From Verrucomicrobiia bacterium (GTDB lineage Bacteria > Verrucomicrobiota > Verrucomicrobiia > Opitutales > Cerasicoccaceae), in contig JAUIHT010000004.1 in NCBI GenBank assembly GCA_030432235.1, positions 248,001-312,000 on the forward strand: a DNA stretch of 64,000 nt, read 5' to 3'. The position numbers and the translations under genes were made by a program. Within the stretch, counting starts at the first letter, position 1, and each line of letters starts with the position of its first letter. The notes under the pieces were generated by a model, which saw only the letters and a program-made list of their open reading frames with translations, did not search any database and had not been told where the DNA came from. Of this stretch, positions 54,439-63,583 are shown one piece after another.

Positions 54439-55515
54439 ATGAAAGGCCGTTGGCAACTACTCGGCTCTTTATTGTTTTTGATTCTTCCCTGTATCCTCGG
54501 TGCCGAGACAGGGAAGCGGACTGAAAACGATGATGTTACTCATCTACGCTACTTCGGTTATTACTGGAGTAATATCACGCTCCCGGAAACAGTCACCGTC
54601 GATGGCGCTGAGGGTAAACTCGCACAGACAAAAGACGCGGTGAACTACAGCGACGAAATGGCGGACCACACCAATATCGTCTGGATTGTGGCTCAGCACG
54701 ATTACAAGCAACAACTGGAACAAGCCCGGCAACGGGGTCAGGTAGTCATTCTGGATGTCGCACGCTTCTTTTTTTACGATCCAGGCAAGCCCCAGGTAGG
54801 ACCGATACTTTATCGGGACTATGCTGGCGCCAAGCAGCGATTCAGGGATTTCTGGGAAAGCGAAATAATGGGCAAATATGACGATGTCGTGAAAGTCATT
54901 TACCCGATGGATGAACCTTACCACCATTTCGTGAATGCCTTTTTCCCTTGGTCCAGAGCCAAGGAACAGGAAGCAGTTTACAATCATCTCATACAAGTCG
55001 GCCATGCCATTAAATCCGTAGCACCAACAGTGAAGCTGGCACTCACCTTCGATCCGGTAAACGCCATGGATCCCCGAAGCAAAGTCCCACCCAATTACGA
55101 TTGGGCCGGGTATTACTTTTACGATGATTTCGACAACTGCCAGGCAGTAAATGCACCGAACCCATCCAAGCAGAATAAAAGCAACCGCTTTGCCAAGATG
55201 TATGAAGCGGTTGAAAACAAACTGACTGATGACAGTCAGCGAATCTATTTAATCCCCCCATGCTTCCAGAGGCTGGACAAGAACACAATCGCCCCGATGA
55301 AAACCCGGGAGAAGTTGCTGTACGCTTACAGGCTCGCCGCCTCCCGGGAAAAAACGATCATGATTACACCCTTTCTGTGGCGTTCGTTTACCGACGGCAA
55401 GCAAGGCCAAAAAGTGTACCGAGGCGCCCGGGAGATCCCCGAACTCCAACTCCTGCTCAAAGAAATGGGGCAAGCAATCATACACCACAAAGCGCTGGAA
55501 CCACAGGATATCTAA
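54439..55515 (+). CDS. Secreted barrel-like protein of unknown function, glycosidase-like
   Basis: The 358-residue protein has a signal peptide (M-K-G-R-W-Q-L-L-G-S-L-L-F-L-I-L-P-C, cleavage after L-G-A). The body reads as an alpha/beta barrel: Y-F-G-Y-Y-W near 35, I-V-W-I-V-A-Q-H, V-I-Y-P-M-D-E-P-Y near 152-160 with a strand-end D-E that could be a catalytic acid, V-K-L-A-L-T-F-D-P, W-A-G-Y-Y-F-Y-D and I-Y-L-I-P-P-C. It resembles clan GH-A-like proteins, but no family could be assigned. It is convergent with the sulfatase that ends at 55547. Confidence 0.68.
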   Translation: MKGRWQLLGSLLFLILPCILGAETGKRTENDDVTHLRYFGYYWSNITLPETVTVDGAEGKLAQTKDAVNYSDEMADHTNIVWIVAQHDYKQQLEQARQRGQVVILDVARFFFYDPGKPQVGPILYRDYAGAKQRFRDFWESEIMGKYDDVVKVIYPMDEPYHHFVNAFFPWSRAKEQEAVYNHLIQVGHAIKSVAPTVKLALTFDPVNAMDPRSKVPPNYDWAGYYFYDDFDNCQAVNAPNPSKQNKSNRFAKMYEAVENKLTDDSQRIYLIPPCFQRLDKNTIAPMKTREKLLYAYRLAASREKTIMITPFLWRSFTDGKQGQKVYRGAREIPELQLLLKEMGQAIIHHKALEPQDI

Positions 55516-55546
55516 CGTTGGAAATTCAGTCGCGGCTCCTGTCGCG

Positions 55547-56980
55547 TTATACTGGCACAGCGTGTGGCAATCTGCCGCCGTGCGCTTGTCCCGGGACGAG
55601 TTTGCCGTTTTTAACAAAGCCTTCGGGACGTTCTTCAAGGTGGCGGACAAGACGAGTGCGCCACTCATTCAACTCGGCGCTCCGGGAAGCGTCACCAGAT
55701 AACTCACGGCATTCGCGCGGGTCCTCATCCAGGTCAAAGAACTGTTCGTGGCCGGTTCTGCTATGCCAGATGTATTTCCGACGACCGTCGGTCAGGCAGT
55801 GCCAGCCCTGCATGTTTTCGTTTTTTTCGGCATGCTCACTGTGGGTACAGGTGCGCCAATCCTCACGCTTCCCTTGTAACAACGGCAAAACGCTACGGCC
55901 CTCCACATGTGACGGCGCTTCCAGCCCGGCGATTTCGCAAAGTGTCGGCAAGATATCCTCCAGGGTGACGGGCGCGTCGACGATAAGCTCGCTGGGGATG
56001 TCCGGCCCGGCCAGCATCATCGGCACATGGATGGAGCCCTGGTAGGGGCGGCTCTTACGGAACATGAGGTGGTCGCCTAGCATCTCCCCGTGGTCCGAAC
56101 AAAACAGGACATAGGTGGGGCGATCATTGATATAGGAGACGCGGTGCAGCAGGTTGTGCAGCATGTCGTCAAGGTGGTTGATCATGCCGTAATAGCCCGC
56201 CATGGACTCATGCAGGACGTTAGCATCGTGGGGAATCCAGTAGCCGCTCGGGCCCAGCCCAATCAGTTTGTCCGGCCTTTCAACCCAGGTGTCGACCCAG
56301 TCACCGACCACCGGTGGAACCAATTCCTTGCGATCGTAGCGATCATAATAGCATTGCGGCGGCACCAGTGGCGGATGCGGCGCGACAAAACCGACAGAGG
56401 CGAAAAACGGGTCCTCTTCATCGCGGCGGTCCATAAGCTCGATGGCCTTATTGGTGCTCCAGGTGGTCTCGTGAAAGGCCTCGTCATAAGGCCAGGGACG
56501 GGCTCCGTAGCCGCAGAGGGGTAGGCTGTGATTTAGCAGGTGGGGCCAGTTGTCAAAATTGCCCGTGCTGGAGGTCTGGCGAATGGTCCAGTGCACGTGC
56601 GAATCGTGACTCAGGAAAGGTGAAGGCTCGTTGATTTCGAATCCGTAGCGGGCATGCCGGGGGTACTGATGCATGTCACGTCCGATGCAAGCCGTCTGAT
56701 AACCCGCGCGGCGCAGGAGATTTGGAAGGGTGTCCTCCGGTATGGGAATACGTATCGGGGTGTTATCCAGAGCGCCGTCCGTGGCGGGACTATGCCCTGT
56801 CAAGAGCGAGCGCCGGGCCGGGCTGCAGATAGGCGTGGGCGAGTAGGCATTGGTAAAGCGAACGCCCGAACGGGCGAGTGCGTCGAGATTCGGTGTCGCC
56901 AAGTCCGGGTGCCCGGCAATACTGAGACAGTCGGCGCGAAACTGGTCCGAGTGAATAAGCAAAATATTGGGCTGCGTCAT
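55547..56980 (-). CDS. S1-family sulfatase
   Basis: The 477-residue protein begins P-N-I-L-L-I-H-S-D-Q-F-R-A-D without a signal peptide. The formylglycine motif is C52-S-P-A-R-R-S-L-L-T-G-H. Other blocks are G-R-D-M-H (in place of G-K-x-H), A-P-H-P-P, C-S-D-H-G-E-M-L-G-D-H and the C-terminal E-Q-F-F-D-L-D-E-D-P. The C-S-P-A-R form is the most common maturation motif. It is the last gene of a minus-strand operon with GH151, another sulfatase and the symporter. Cytoplasmic desulfation of imported oligosaccharides is inferred. Confidence 0.93.
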   Translation of the reverse strand: MTQPNILLIHSDQFRADCLSIAGHPDLATPNLDALARSGVRFTNAYSPTPICSPARRSLLTGHSPATDGALDNTPIRIPIPEDTLPNLLRRAGYQTACIGRDMHQYPRHARYGFEINEPSPFLSHDSHVHWTIRQTSSTGNFDNWPHLLNHSLPLCGYGARPWPYDEAFHETTWSTNKAIELMDRRDEEDPFFASVGFVAPHPPLVPPQCYYDRYDRKELVPPVVGDWVDTWVERPDKLIGLGPSGYWIPHDANVLHESMAGYYGMINHLDDMLHNLLHRVSYINDRPTYVLFCSDHGEMLGDHLMFRKSRPYQGSIHVPMMLAGPDIPSELIVDAPVTLEDILPTLCEIAGLEAPSHVEGRSVLPLLQGKREDWRTCTHSEHAEKNENMQGWHCLTDGRRKYIWHSRTGHEQFFDLDEDPRECRELSGDASRSAELNEWRTRLVRHLEERPEGFVKNGKLVPGQAHGGRLPHAVPV

Positions 56981-57022
56981 GATGCTACTATGAAACTATT
57001 TTGAGACCATGTGGAGGCGGAG

Positions 57023-59086
57023 TCAATCGACTCCCTCGTGCAAGACGACCATCTGGTGCGCAGTGAACTCCGGCACGGTAAAGGAGAGGCACCCGCTTTC
57101 CAATGACAGCGGCAATGCTTCGCCCTGAGGCTCAAGCGTGGCGCGCTGAACCGGAGCAGGCAGCTTCAACGAAACCTCCACGTCTCGCAGCGGAATAAAG
57201 TCCTCGATGACCTGGGTATCCTGCCCAGAGCTAATCATGGTCCCCGCATCGATCTCGACCTTGCCGCCGCGATTAACGATCGGAGCGAAAAGCAGGTGGA
57301 CAATCCAGCGGCGCTGCTTTGCCTGGCGGGTCACGGTAATGCGGCCGAGGGAAGGCAGGTTCGTCGTAACCGGAACATCGTCTCCCAGCAAAAGGCGCAA
57401 AGCCTGTGCCACGTAACGGCGACAAGTAATGTGCCCCATCGCACGGTAGGCGGTGAACACTGGATGAGCCAGATAGACGATACTGCCGTGCTCGACTCCG
57501 CAGTCGTACCCCGAGGGTTCGTCTTTCATGGGTGTGTGCTGGTGACCGCTAAACTGCGCATAGCTACGATTGAACCAAGGGTCGTAAACCTCGCCGAGGC
57601 TCTCCCCCGCACGCGCGCGGATCCGTTGCGAGCGCCGATAGTGAACAAAGGGCGCGTCCACACCTTCCGGGCGCAGGCCCTCGCGTGGCCGAACGTAATC
57701 TGGCTCAAAGGGGCTGGTCCCTTCCCAATCCGCGCCGACGTCCAGGGCAAAGGTGTCGCTGTCCGTACGCAGGCCACTTTCGCCGCTGATGAAAACCTTG
57801 CCGCCGGCATCCAGATAGGCCTGCACCTTGATCGTCAGCTCGTCGTCAAAGCGAATGTCATCCGGCAAGACCACCGCCGCATATGGCGAAAAATCCATCG
57901 AGCGGTCCAAAAGAGCGAAAGGCAAATGCTCCTCCAGCAACAAGCGCACCGCGCCGGTGTCAGGAGCGTTCTCGCGACCCAAACGACCAGGGACAGGAGC
58001 AGCCCCGCGAAGCTTCCTACCCGTCTCGGCCGCACTTGAGAGAACCGCGATGCCGGGCGTATAGACCGCGCCCACGCACCAGGGCTCTTTGGCTTTTACC
58101 TCCCGATAGGCTGCGCCGATCAGCTCGTAGGTACTCGAATCGAGTTCCCCACTGGGCGATAGCTGGTCCCCCACACTGCAAGCGGCCCCGTAGGCCAGCA
58201 TGGCGGCGCATTCGTAGCGCAAGGCATTCGTGTGCTTGTAACCCCCGATTTCGCCCCAGGTGGAGTGGAACTTGCCGGTCATGCCCAGGTAGGCCTTACC
58301 CAACTGCGAGACATAGGCGGCGCTCTCCGGAAAGTGATCGTAGCCCCAGCCGCCGGTGGGCAAAGACTCCAGCTCGAAGTGGCTCTGGCAGTCGTTAAAG
58401 TCGTCGCGCCCACGGTAAACATGGCCGGAGTTATGAAAAACCGGCATGTCCGCGCGACGGCTCCGGCAGGCGGCGTTGGTGCGGTCGAAGTAACGCCGCA
58501 AGGCCTCGGAGGCGGCTTCTTTGCGGGACTCCGGCAGGCGCGCATCCAGCCCATGCTCGACCATGTAAGCCATGGCCCAGGGCGAGCAGCCTGCGGCTTG
58601 ATTGACGATGTCCAGGAAGATGCCGTCACAGTCGTCAAAGAGTTCTGCGGCCTCTTCAATCTGGGCGCAAAGATAATCCAGATACGGCGACAGGAAACAC
58701 AACTTGTCGAAGCCGGGCTTGAGCGGCTGGCGCTGCACCGGAGCTCCCTGCGTGTCGAGTTCCAGCCACTCGGGATGCTCCCGCGCCGCCAGACTATCGA
58801 AGCCGGCGGACAGATAAACCTGTACGCGGACGCCGATTTCGCGGGAGGCATCCACCTGAGCACGCAGGAGGTCGAAGTCCAGATGCGGGTGCATCTTCCC
58901 CACCTTGGTCGGGTGATAACTCCAGCCGTGGACGCATTTGGAAAAGCAGGTGATGGAATTCACCTCGGCCCGCCGGAGGGTCTCCTGCCAACGCCGCTTG
59001 TCGAAACGCGCCCCGATATCTCCAAGATGCTCCGACATATGGAAGTCGAGGTGTATCTGGCGCAGGAGGAAATCTTCGTTTTCCAT
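57023..59086 (-). CDS. GH151-like alpha-L-fucosidase candidate
   Basis: The 687-residue protein starts L-R-Q-I-H-L-D-F-H-M-S-E and has K-C-V-H-G-W-S-Y-H-P-T-K-V-G (about 50-63), followed by a barrel with D-G-I-F-L-D-I. These are the openings of GH151 fucosidases and related barrel enzymes. A middle domain resembles the beta-galactosidase trimerisation fold (A-A-V-V-L-P-D-D, then G-G-K-V-F-I-S-G-E-S-G near 430-440). No signal peptide. It probably removes fucose or a similar deoxy sugar from imported, desulfated oligomers. It lies between two sulfatases in one operon. Family assignment is by remembered motifs and should be taken as likely, not certain. Confidence 0.7.
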   Translation of the reverse strand: MENEDFLLRQIHLDFHMSEHLGDIGARFDKRRWQETLRRAEVNSITCFSKCVHGWSYHPTKVGKMHPHLDFDLLRAQVDASREIGVRVQVYLSAGFDSLAAREHPEWLELDTQGAPVQRQPLKPGFDKLCFLSPYLDYLCAQIEEAAELFDDCDGIFLDIVNQAAGCSPWAMAYMVEHGLDARLPESRKEAASEALRRYFDRTNAACRSRRADMPVFHNSGHVYRGRDDFNDCQSHFELESLPTGGWGYDHFPESAAYVSQLGKAYLGMTGKFHSTWGEIGGYKHTNALRYECAAMLAYGAACSVGDQLSPSGELDSSTYELIGAAYREVKAKEPWCVGAVYTPGIAVLSSAAETGRKLRGAAPVPGRLGRENAPDTGAVRLLLEEHLPFALLDRSMDFSPYAAVVLPDDIRFDDELTIKVQAYLDAGGKVFISGESGLRTDSDTFALDVGADWEGTSPFEPDYVRPREGLRPEGVDAPFVHYRRSQRIRARAGESLGEVYDPWFNRSYAQFSGHQHTPMKDEPSGYDCGVEHGSIVYLAHPVFTAYRAMGHITCRRYVAQALRLLLGDDVPVTTNLPSLGRITVTRQAKQRRWIVHLLFAPIVNRGGKVEIDAGTMISSGQDTQVIEDFIPLRDVEVSLKLPAPVQRATLEPQGEALPLSLESGCLSFTVPEFTAHQMVVLHEGVD

Positions 59087-59118
59087 CGTTGGTTTGCTTC
59101 AGCTCAGGTTTTTACCGT

Positions 59119-60600
59119 TCATGGTTTGGCGTCACGGGCAGGCGCCGCTTCGGCATCGACTTCATGGAGGTAAGCGAGCAATGCGCTGAGCATCTCCTTA
59201 GCTTTTTCGGGGTCTTTCTTTGCCAAGTTGTTGGTCTCACCGATGTCCGTATCGAGGTTGAACAACTCCAGCTTTTTGACCTCCCACGGGCCTGCCCAGG
59301 TAACCACCAGTTTATAATCGCCCTGACGCAAAGCCGAGTGCGACTGTTGTTTCCATTTGGGTCGATGGAAGACCAGGCCCGGTGTGGAGCGGTCCACGTC
59401 ACCAGACTGTGGGTCCTCCAGCAAAGGCAGCAAGCTGACTCCGTCCATCGTGTCAGGCAGCGACGCCTTCCCCCCGGCCATAGCGTAAAACGTCGGCAGC
59501 AGATCGTAGAGCGCGACCGGGACGGTGCAGATCGCATCGCGGGGAATGCCCGGGCCTGAAATCATGAAAGGCACGCGGATTCCGCCCTCGTATAGCGACC
59601 CTTTGTATTGCCTAAGCGGCGCATTGCGGTCCGGCAGATTGACGCTGCCCTGCGGTAAAGGCACATAGGAACGCTCTCCACCATTGTCGGAGGCCAAAAC
59701 GATGACCGTGTTCTCTGCTATTCCCAAATCCTCCACCGCTTGGTAAAGCTGCCCAACCGCGACATCCAGATCCTCCAGCATGGGGCCGATGTCGGGGAGT
59801 GTCTTGCGCTCAGGCAAAGGCTTGTCCTTGTACTTCTCGATGGTTTCCGCACGCGCCTGATAAGCCGTGTGTATGGCGTAGTAATTGATTTGCAGGTAAA
59901 AAGGACGCCCTGCCGCCACCTGCCTCTGCATGAAATCAATCGAGCGGTTAGTCAGCGAGAACGTGCGCTTGGGATCTTCATCGGCCTCAACAATAAAGTT
60001 CATCTTAAACGCTTCCTTGTCCTTTGGATGGTAAAAGGTGCCCTTGGCATTACCACCGCGCCCGTCGTTTTCGTCGTAACCAAGCGCTTCAGGATAAACA
60101 GTCAGGTTCTGTTCCTGCCAGGTGCGCCCGGACATCGCCTCGCCCCATTTGCCGAAGACCGCACAGGCATAGGCGGGGTCCGCCTCCTTGATATACTCCG
60201 CGATGGAAAAAAGTCCCTCCCCGGTAAACTCACTGAGAAACTCGGTGCCATGTTGCCGCGCCGGGGTCATGCCGTACTGAATGCTACGGCGGGTTGGCGT
60301 GCAAATGGGTGCGGGCGAGTAGGCATCGACAAAGATCGTGGAATCTTCCGCCAGACGGTTCATGTTCGGTGTCTCAAATACCGGCGTGCAGGCTTCCGGA
60401 TGCTCCGGATCGAGCGGTTGGGAAATATCCGCCCAGCCTTGGTCGTCCGTTAAAATAAACACGATGTTAGGCTGCCGGAATACCAACTGCGCCGGGGCTG
60501 CGACCATGCCCAACAGGAGCGCCCCAAGGCTCCAGAGTCGTGCCCGATAGCCGAAGCAAAACCGGTGGCATTTAAAGTCCATGAAGAATCGTTTATTCAT
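59119..60600 (-). CDS. Secreted S1-family sulfatase
   Basis: The protein has about 493 residues from ATG 60600 (an ATG 18 bp upstream is possible). A hydrophobic export segment ends at A-A-P-A-Q, then P-N-I-V-F-I-L-T-D-D-Q-G-W. The formylglycine motif is C-T-P-T-R-R-S. Further blocks are F-G-K-W-G-E (in place of G-K-W-H), Q-I-N-Y-Y-A-I-H, L-A-S-D-N-G-G-E and a C-terminal L-E-L-F-N-L-D-T-D-I-G-E-T-N-N-L-A. Unlike the other sulfatases here it is exported, so it could act on the polymer outside the cytoplasm. It overlaps the symporter stop by 8 bp. Confidence 0.9.
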   Translation of the reverse strand: MNKRFFMDFKCHRFCFGYRARLWSLGALLLGMVAAPAQLVFRQPNIVFILTDDQGWADISQPLDPEHPEACTPVFETPNMNRLAEDSTIFVDAYSPAPICTPTRRSIQYGMTPARQHGTEFLSEFTGEGLFSIAEYIKEADPAYACAVFGKWGEAMSGRTWQEQNLTVYPEALGYDENDGRGGNAKGTFYHPKDKEAFKMNFIVEADEDPKRTFSLTNRSIDFMQRQVAAGRPFYLQINYYAIHTAYQARAETIEKYKDKPLPERKTLPDIGPMLEDLDVAVGQLYQAVEDLGIAENTVIVLASDNGGERSYVPLPQGSVNLPDRNAPLRQYKGSLYEGGIRVPFMISGPGIPRDAICTVPVALYDLLPTFYAMAGGKASLPDTMDGVSLLPLLEDPQSGDVDRSTPGLVFHRPKWKQQSHSALRQGDYKLVVTWAGPWEVKKLELFNLDTDIGETNNLAKKDPEKAKEMLSALLAYLHEVDAEAAPARDAKP

Positions 60601-62026
60601 CATTATTCTCGTTCTCATTTAGGGCCGTAGCCTTCCTGTCTTCAAGTTGCTGGCGGATCTCCTCCGCCTTTTGACGCGTAATCGGGTAGAAGCGGAAGAG
60701 CAGAATACCAAAGAAACAGGCTGCCGCCGGAATGAACGCAAACTGCATCCGCGAGCTATAGATGAACTCGGAGGTTTGCGCCTCGCCCAGCTCCGCGTCG
60801 AACCCGGCAAGCCAGAGCCCCATGCCGGAGAGCAGGATGGCCAGCGAGGAACCCGTCTTGTAAACCCAGCCCGCAACCGCGCCGTAGCTGGCCTCACGGC
60901 GCAGCCCTGTCTTGAGTTCATCGAGGTCGCAAACATCGGCGACCATCGAGTGATAGAGCATGAATATACCGGCGATGGCCGGGTCGACGATGAGCTGCGG
61001 CAAAAGCGCCAGGTAGGGCATATCCGGCCTCATGAAAAAGATGGTCGAAAGCGAACCGAACATCATCAGGCCGAGCGCGAGGTACATCGCCTTCTTCTTG
61101 CTCGTGTGCGTGGCAACGTAGGCGAACACCGGGGCCATGAACATGGCAAAGATATGGCTGATGGTGTAGAACGTCGCGGCATAGGCCGAGCCCTTGGCTA
61201 AATCTCCCTCGAAGACGCAGTAGACATTGACGTAGAGAAAAAACTGGCTGCGGTAATTAAGGCTCATGGCCACGATCACACAAGGGACCAGCGCGAAGAT
61301 GAAGGCTCGGTTCTTCAAGGTCGAGATGATGGACTTGAGGAACTTCATCCGCGGCGCCCCCTTCGTATGGGAGGCGTTGTGATTCGGCACGAAGAGGATG
61401 GGCAACAACGCAAAGCCCACAAATACGACCCCGGCGCCGACGGCCACCCAACGCGCCCCGGCCACCGAATTGGAGAACAGGCCGGATTGCGAAAGGGGGA
61501 AAAGCCACATCATGAGAAAGGCCCCAATCGGCATCAGGAAAGTCCGAAAAGCCATCAAACGGCTACGCTCATCGTAACTATCGGTGTATTCATAGCCCAT
61601 CGCGATGTAGGGAATGCAGTACATCGTGGCGGTGGTGAAAAAGATGATCGCCGAGGTGATGAGGAAACCAAACAAGACCATGTCCGGCCAGTCGGGGCTG
61701 GCAAAAAAGGCCAGAGAGAAAGCGAACGCCGACAAGAGGATGCCGGATAGCATCAGCGGCTTGCGACGTCCCCAGCGCGTATTCAGCTTATCGCTCCAGT
61801 TGCCAACGATGGGATCCACAATCGCGTCCCATATTCGTGGTATGGCCAGAGCCAAACCGACCAGAGCGGGATTCAGCCCAAAAGTAATAGCATAAACATT
61901 ATTGCCGAATTGCTGCATCCCCTGGTTCAGGATGCCTTCAGGTATCGAACCTGCGCCGAAGGCTGTTTTCTGCCAGAAAGCCTTTCGTGATTGAATGGGT
62001 TCCTGTAGGGGCGGATTTTCAGTCAT
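60593..62026 (-). CDS. GPH-type sugar:cation symporter (MFS)
   Basis: The 477-residue integral membrane protein has about 12 hydrophobic helices. The family signature is present: R-I-W-D-A-I-V-D-P-I-V-G-N-W-S-D-K followed by W-G-R-R-K-P-L-M (about 65-93), as in melibiose, xyloside and glucuronide permeases. It imports glycosides with Na+ or H+. It is the only sugar importer in the window, set between two sulfatase genes, so the imported molecules may be oligosaccharides that still carry sulfate. A small hydrophilic C-terminus ends the protein. Confidence 0.9.
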   Translation of the reverse strand: MTENPPLQEPIQSRKAFWQKTAFGAGSIPEGILNQGMQQFGNNVYAITFGLNPALVGLALAIPRIWDAIVDPIVGNWSDKLNTRWGRRKPLMLSGILLSAFAFSLAFFASPDWPDMVLFGFLITSAIIFFTTATMYCIPYIAMGYEYTDSYDERSRLMAFRTFLMPIGAFLMMWLFPLSQSGLFSNSVAGARWVAVGAGVVFVGFALLPILFVPNHNASHTKGAPRMKFLKSIISTLKNRAFIFALVPCVIVAMSLNYRSQFFLYVNVYCVFEGDLAKGSAYAATFYTISHIFAMFMAPVFAYVATHTSKKKAMYLALGLMMFGSLSTIFFMRPDMPYLALLPQLIVDPAIAGIFMLYHSMVADVCDLDELKTGLRREASYGAVAGWVYKTGSSLAILLSGMGLWLAGFDAELGEAQTSEFIYSSRMQFAFIPAAACFFGILLFRFYPITRQKAEEIRQQLEDRKATALNENENNDE

Positions 62027-62056
62027 GAAAAAAGCACAAGCCGGACGGCTCGCAGG

Positions 62057-63556
62057 TTAAGTATTAGATTCGCGGGTTCGCCAGGCGGACACATTCGGTT
62101 CGTGCAAAAGATAATCCAACAGGCGGCTCTTCAGCTCGTCCCGCACCGCTTGGTGTTCCCGGGCTCCGGCCAGATTGTGAATTTCGTACGGGTCGTCCTT
62201 GAGGTTATAAAGTTCTTCCGTGTCAAAGGCATAGCGGCAGTATTTCCAGTCTCCGCGCTTGATCATGGCACAACGGCCTTTGGTGGTGTAGTCGACAAAC
62301 CAAAACCAGCCCGCCTCCTCGGACCGCACAGCATTCTCGGCGGCATACTCCCTGTGCGGAAAAGGCTCGGGCGGTCTTTCCGGGATGCCACATTCGGCAA
62401 AGACCTCCTCGCGATGAGATAAGTCGGGATTGTTGATGACCGGCATGAACGAGCGCCCCCCAACGGTTTGCGGAACAGGCAATCCCAAGTATTCCAACAT
62501 CGTCGGCATAAAGTCGATGTTACTGACAAGCGCCCGCGAATGTGTACCGGCGGGAACATCTGGACCGGCCAGGAGCAAGGGAATACGCACCAAGGAATCA
62601 TAGAAGGCACCTGTCTTGCCTGGCAGTCCAAAGTGGCCGGCAAAGCACCCATGATCGGCCGTGAACAAAACAAGGGTATTGTCGAGTATTCCCTGCTCCT
62701 CCAGCGCTGCCATCAGGCGGCCGACCGCATCGTCGATGAAAGTGATCATGCCGTAGTAGATGGCCAGAATACGTTTGCGGTCAGCCTCGGAGAGCTCATT
62801 CAGACCACAGGCTTGCGACTGGACGAAGTGCCGGAAGGGATGTGTGGCCCAGTCGATTTCATGAAAGCCCGGCAGTGCCTCGATATCGTCCGGCGAGTAC
62901 ATCGAATAGTAGGGCTCGCAAACGGTGACCGGCCAATGCGGATCCGGAAAGGAATACTTCATGAAGAAAGGACGGCCACCGGTGTTTTTCAAAAAGTCTT
63001 CCGCGTCCTCGGCGATGCGCGCGGTCATGCACTGCTCGGGGGGAAACGGTTCCGGTGTTTCGATCAACCCCTCGCCCAACACCGTATTGCCGCCTTGCTG
63101 GGCGAATTTGGCAAAGCCCGGGCGGGTGTCACTGTGCCGCCAGTCATAAACTGCCTGATCCGCCAGGCGCATCTCACCGCGTTGCTTGCCCCAGTGGTGA
63201 TACTCCTCCACCCGGTCGAACCATCGCTTCAGAAAGTCCCCATTGAAGCAGTGGTTTTTGCCAATCAACGCAGTCAGGTACCCCTGTTCTTTGAGCAACT
63301 GCACCAGGGTCGGCACTTCCGGGCCGACATGCGAAGCCTCATCGACGAAGAAGCGCTGGTGCGTGTGCGGGCACTGCCCGGTAAACATGGAAACACGTGA
63401 AGGCGTACAGAGCGGAGTGACACAATACGCTTCGTCAAACTGCATGCCTCGCTGCGACAACGCATCGATGTGCGGCGTCTTGACCACCGAGTTTCCCGTG
63501 CAGCCCAGTCCGGAAGCCACCAGTTCATCGACAACTATCCAAACGATGTTCTTCAT
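62057..63556 (-). CDS. S1-family sulfatase
   Basis: The 499-residue protein starts K-N-I-V-W-I-V-V-D-E-L without a signal peptide (the usual D-D or D-Q is D-E here). Formylglycine motif C50-T-P-S-R-V-S-M-F-T-G-Q, then G-K-N-H, K-Y-S-F-P-D-P-H, T-A-D-H-G and a C-terminal E-L-Y-N-L-K-D-D-P-Y-E-I-H-N-L-A. It is 30 bp upstream of the symporter gene and 27 bp after the beta-helix gene at the window end, so it is part of one long operon. A cytoplasmic exo-sulfatase role is inferred. Confidence 0.92.
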   Translation of the reverse strand: MKNIVWIVVDELVASGLGCTGNSVVKTPHIDALSQRGMQFDEAYCVTPLCTPSRVSMFTGQCPHTHQRFFVDEASHVGPEVPTLVQLLKEQGYLTALIGKNHCFNGDFLKRWFDRVEEYHHWGKQRGEMRLADQAVYDWRHSDTRPGFAKFAQQGGNTVLGEGLIETPEPFPPEQCMTARIAEDAEDFLKNTGGRPFFMKYSFPDPHWPVTVCEPYYSMYSPDDIEALPGFHEIDWATHPFRHFVQSQACGLNELSEADRKRILAIYYGMITFIDDAVGRLMAALEEQGILDNTLVLFTADHGCFAGHFGLPGKTGAFYDSLVRIPLLLAGPDVPAGTHSRALVSNIDFMPTMLEYLGLPVPQTVGGRSFMPVINNPDLSHREEVFAECGIPERPPEPFPHREYAAENAVRSEEAGWFWFVDYTTKGRCAMIKRGDWKYCRYAFDTEELYNLKDDPYEIHNLAGAREHQAVRDELKSRLLDYLLHEPNVSAWRTRESNT

Positions 63557-63583
63557 GTGCTGTGCGTATGGTTCCTACCCATA

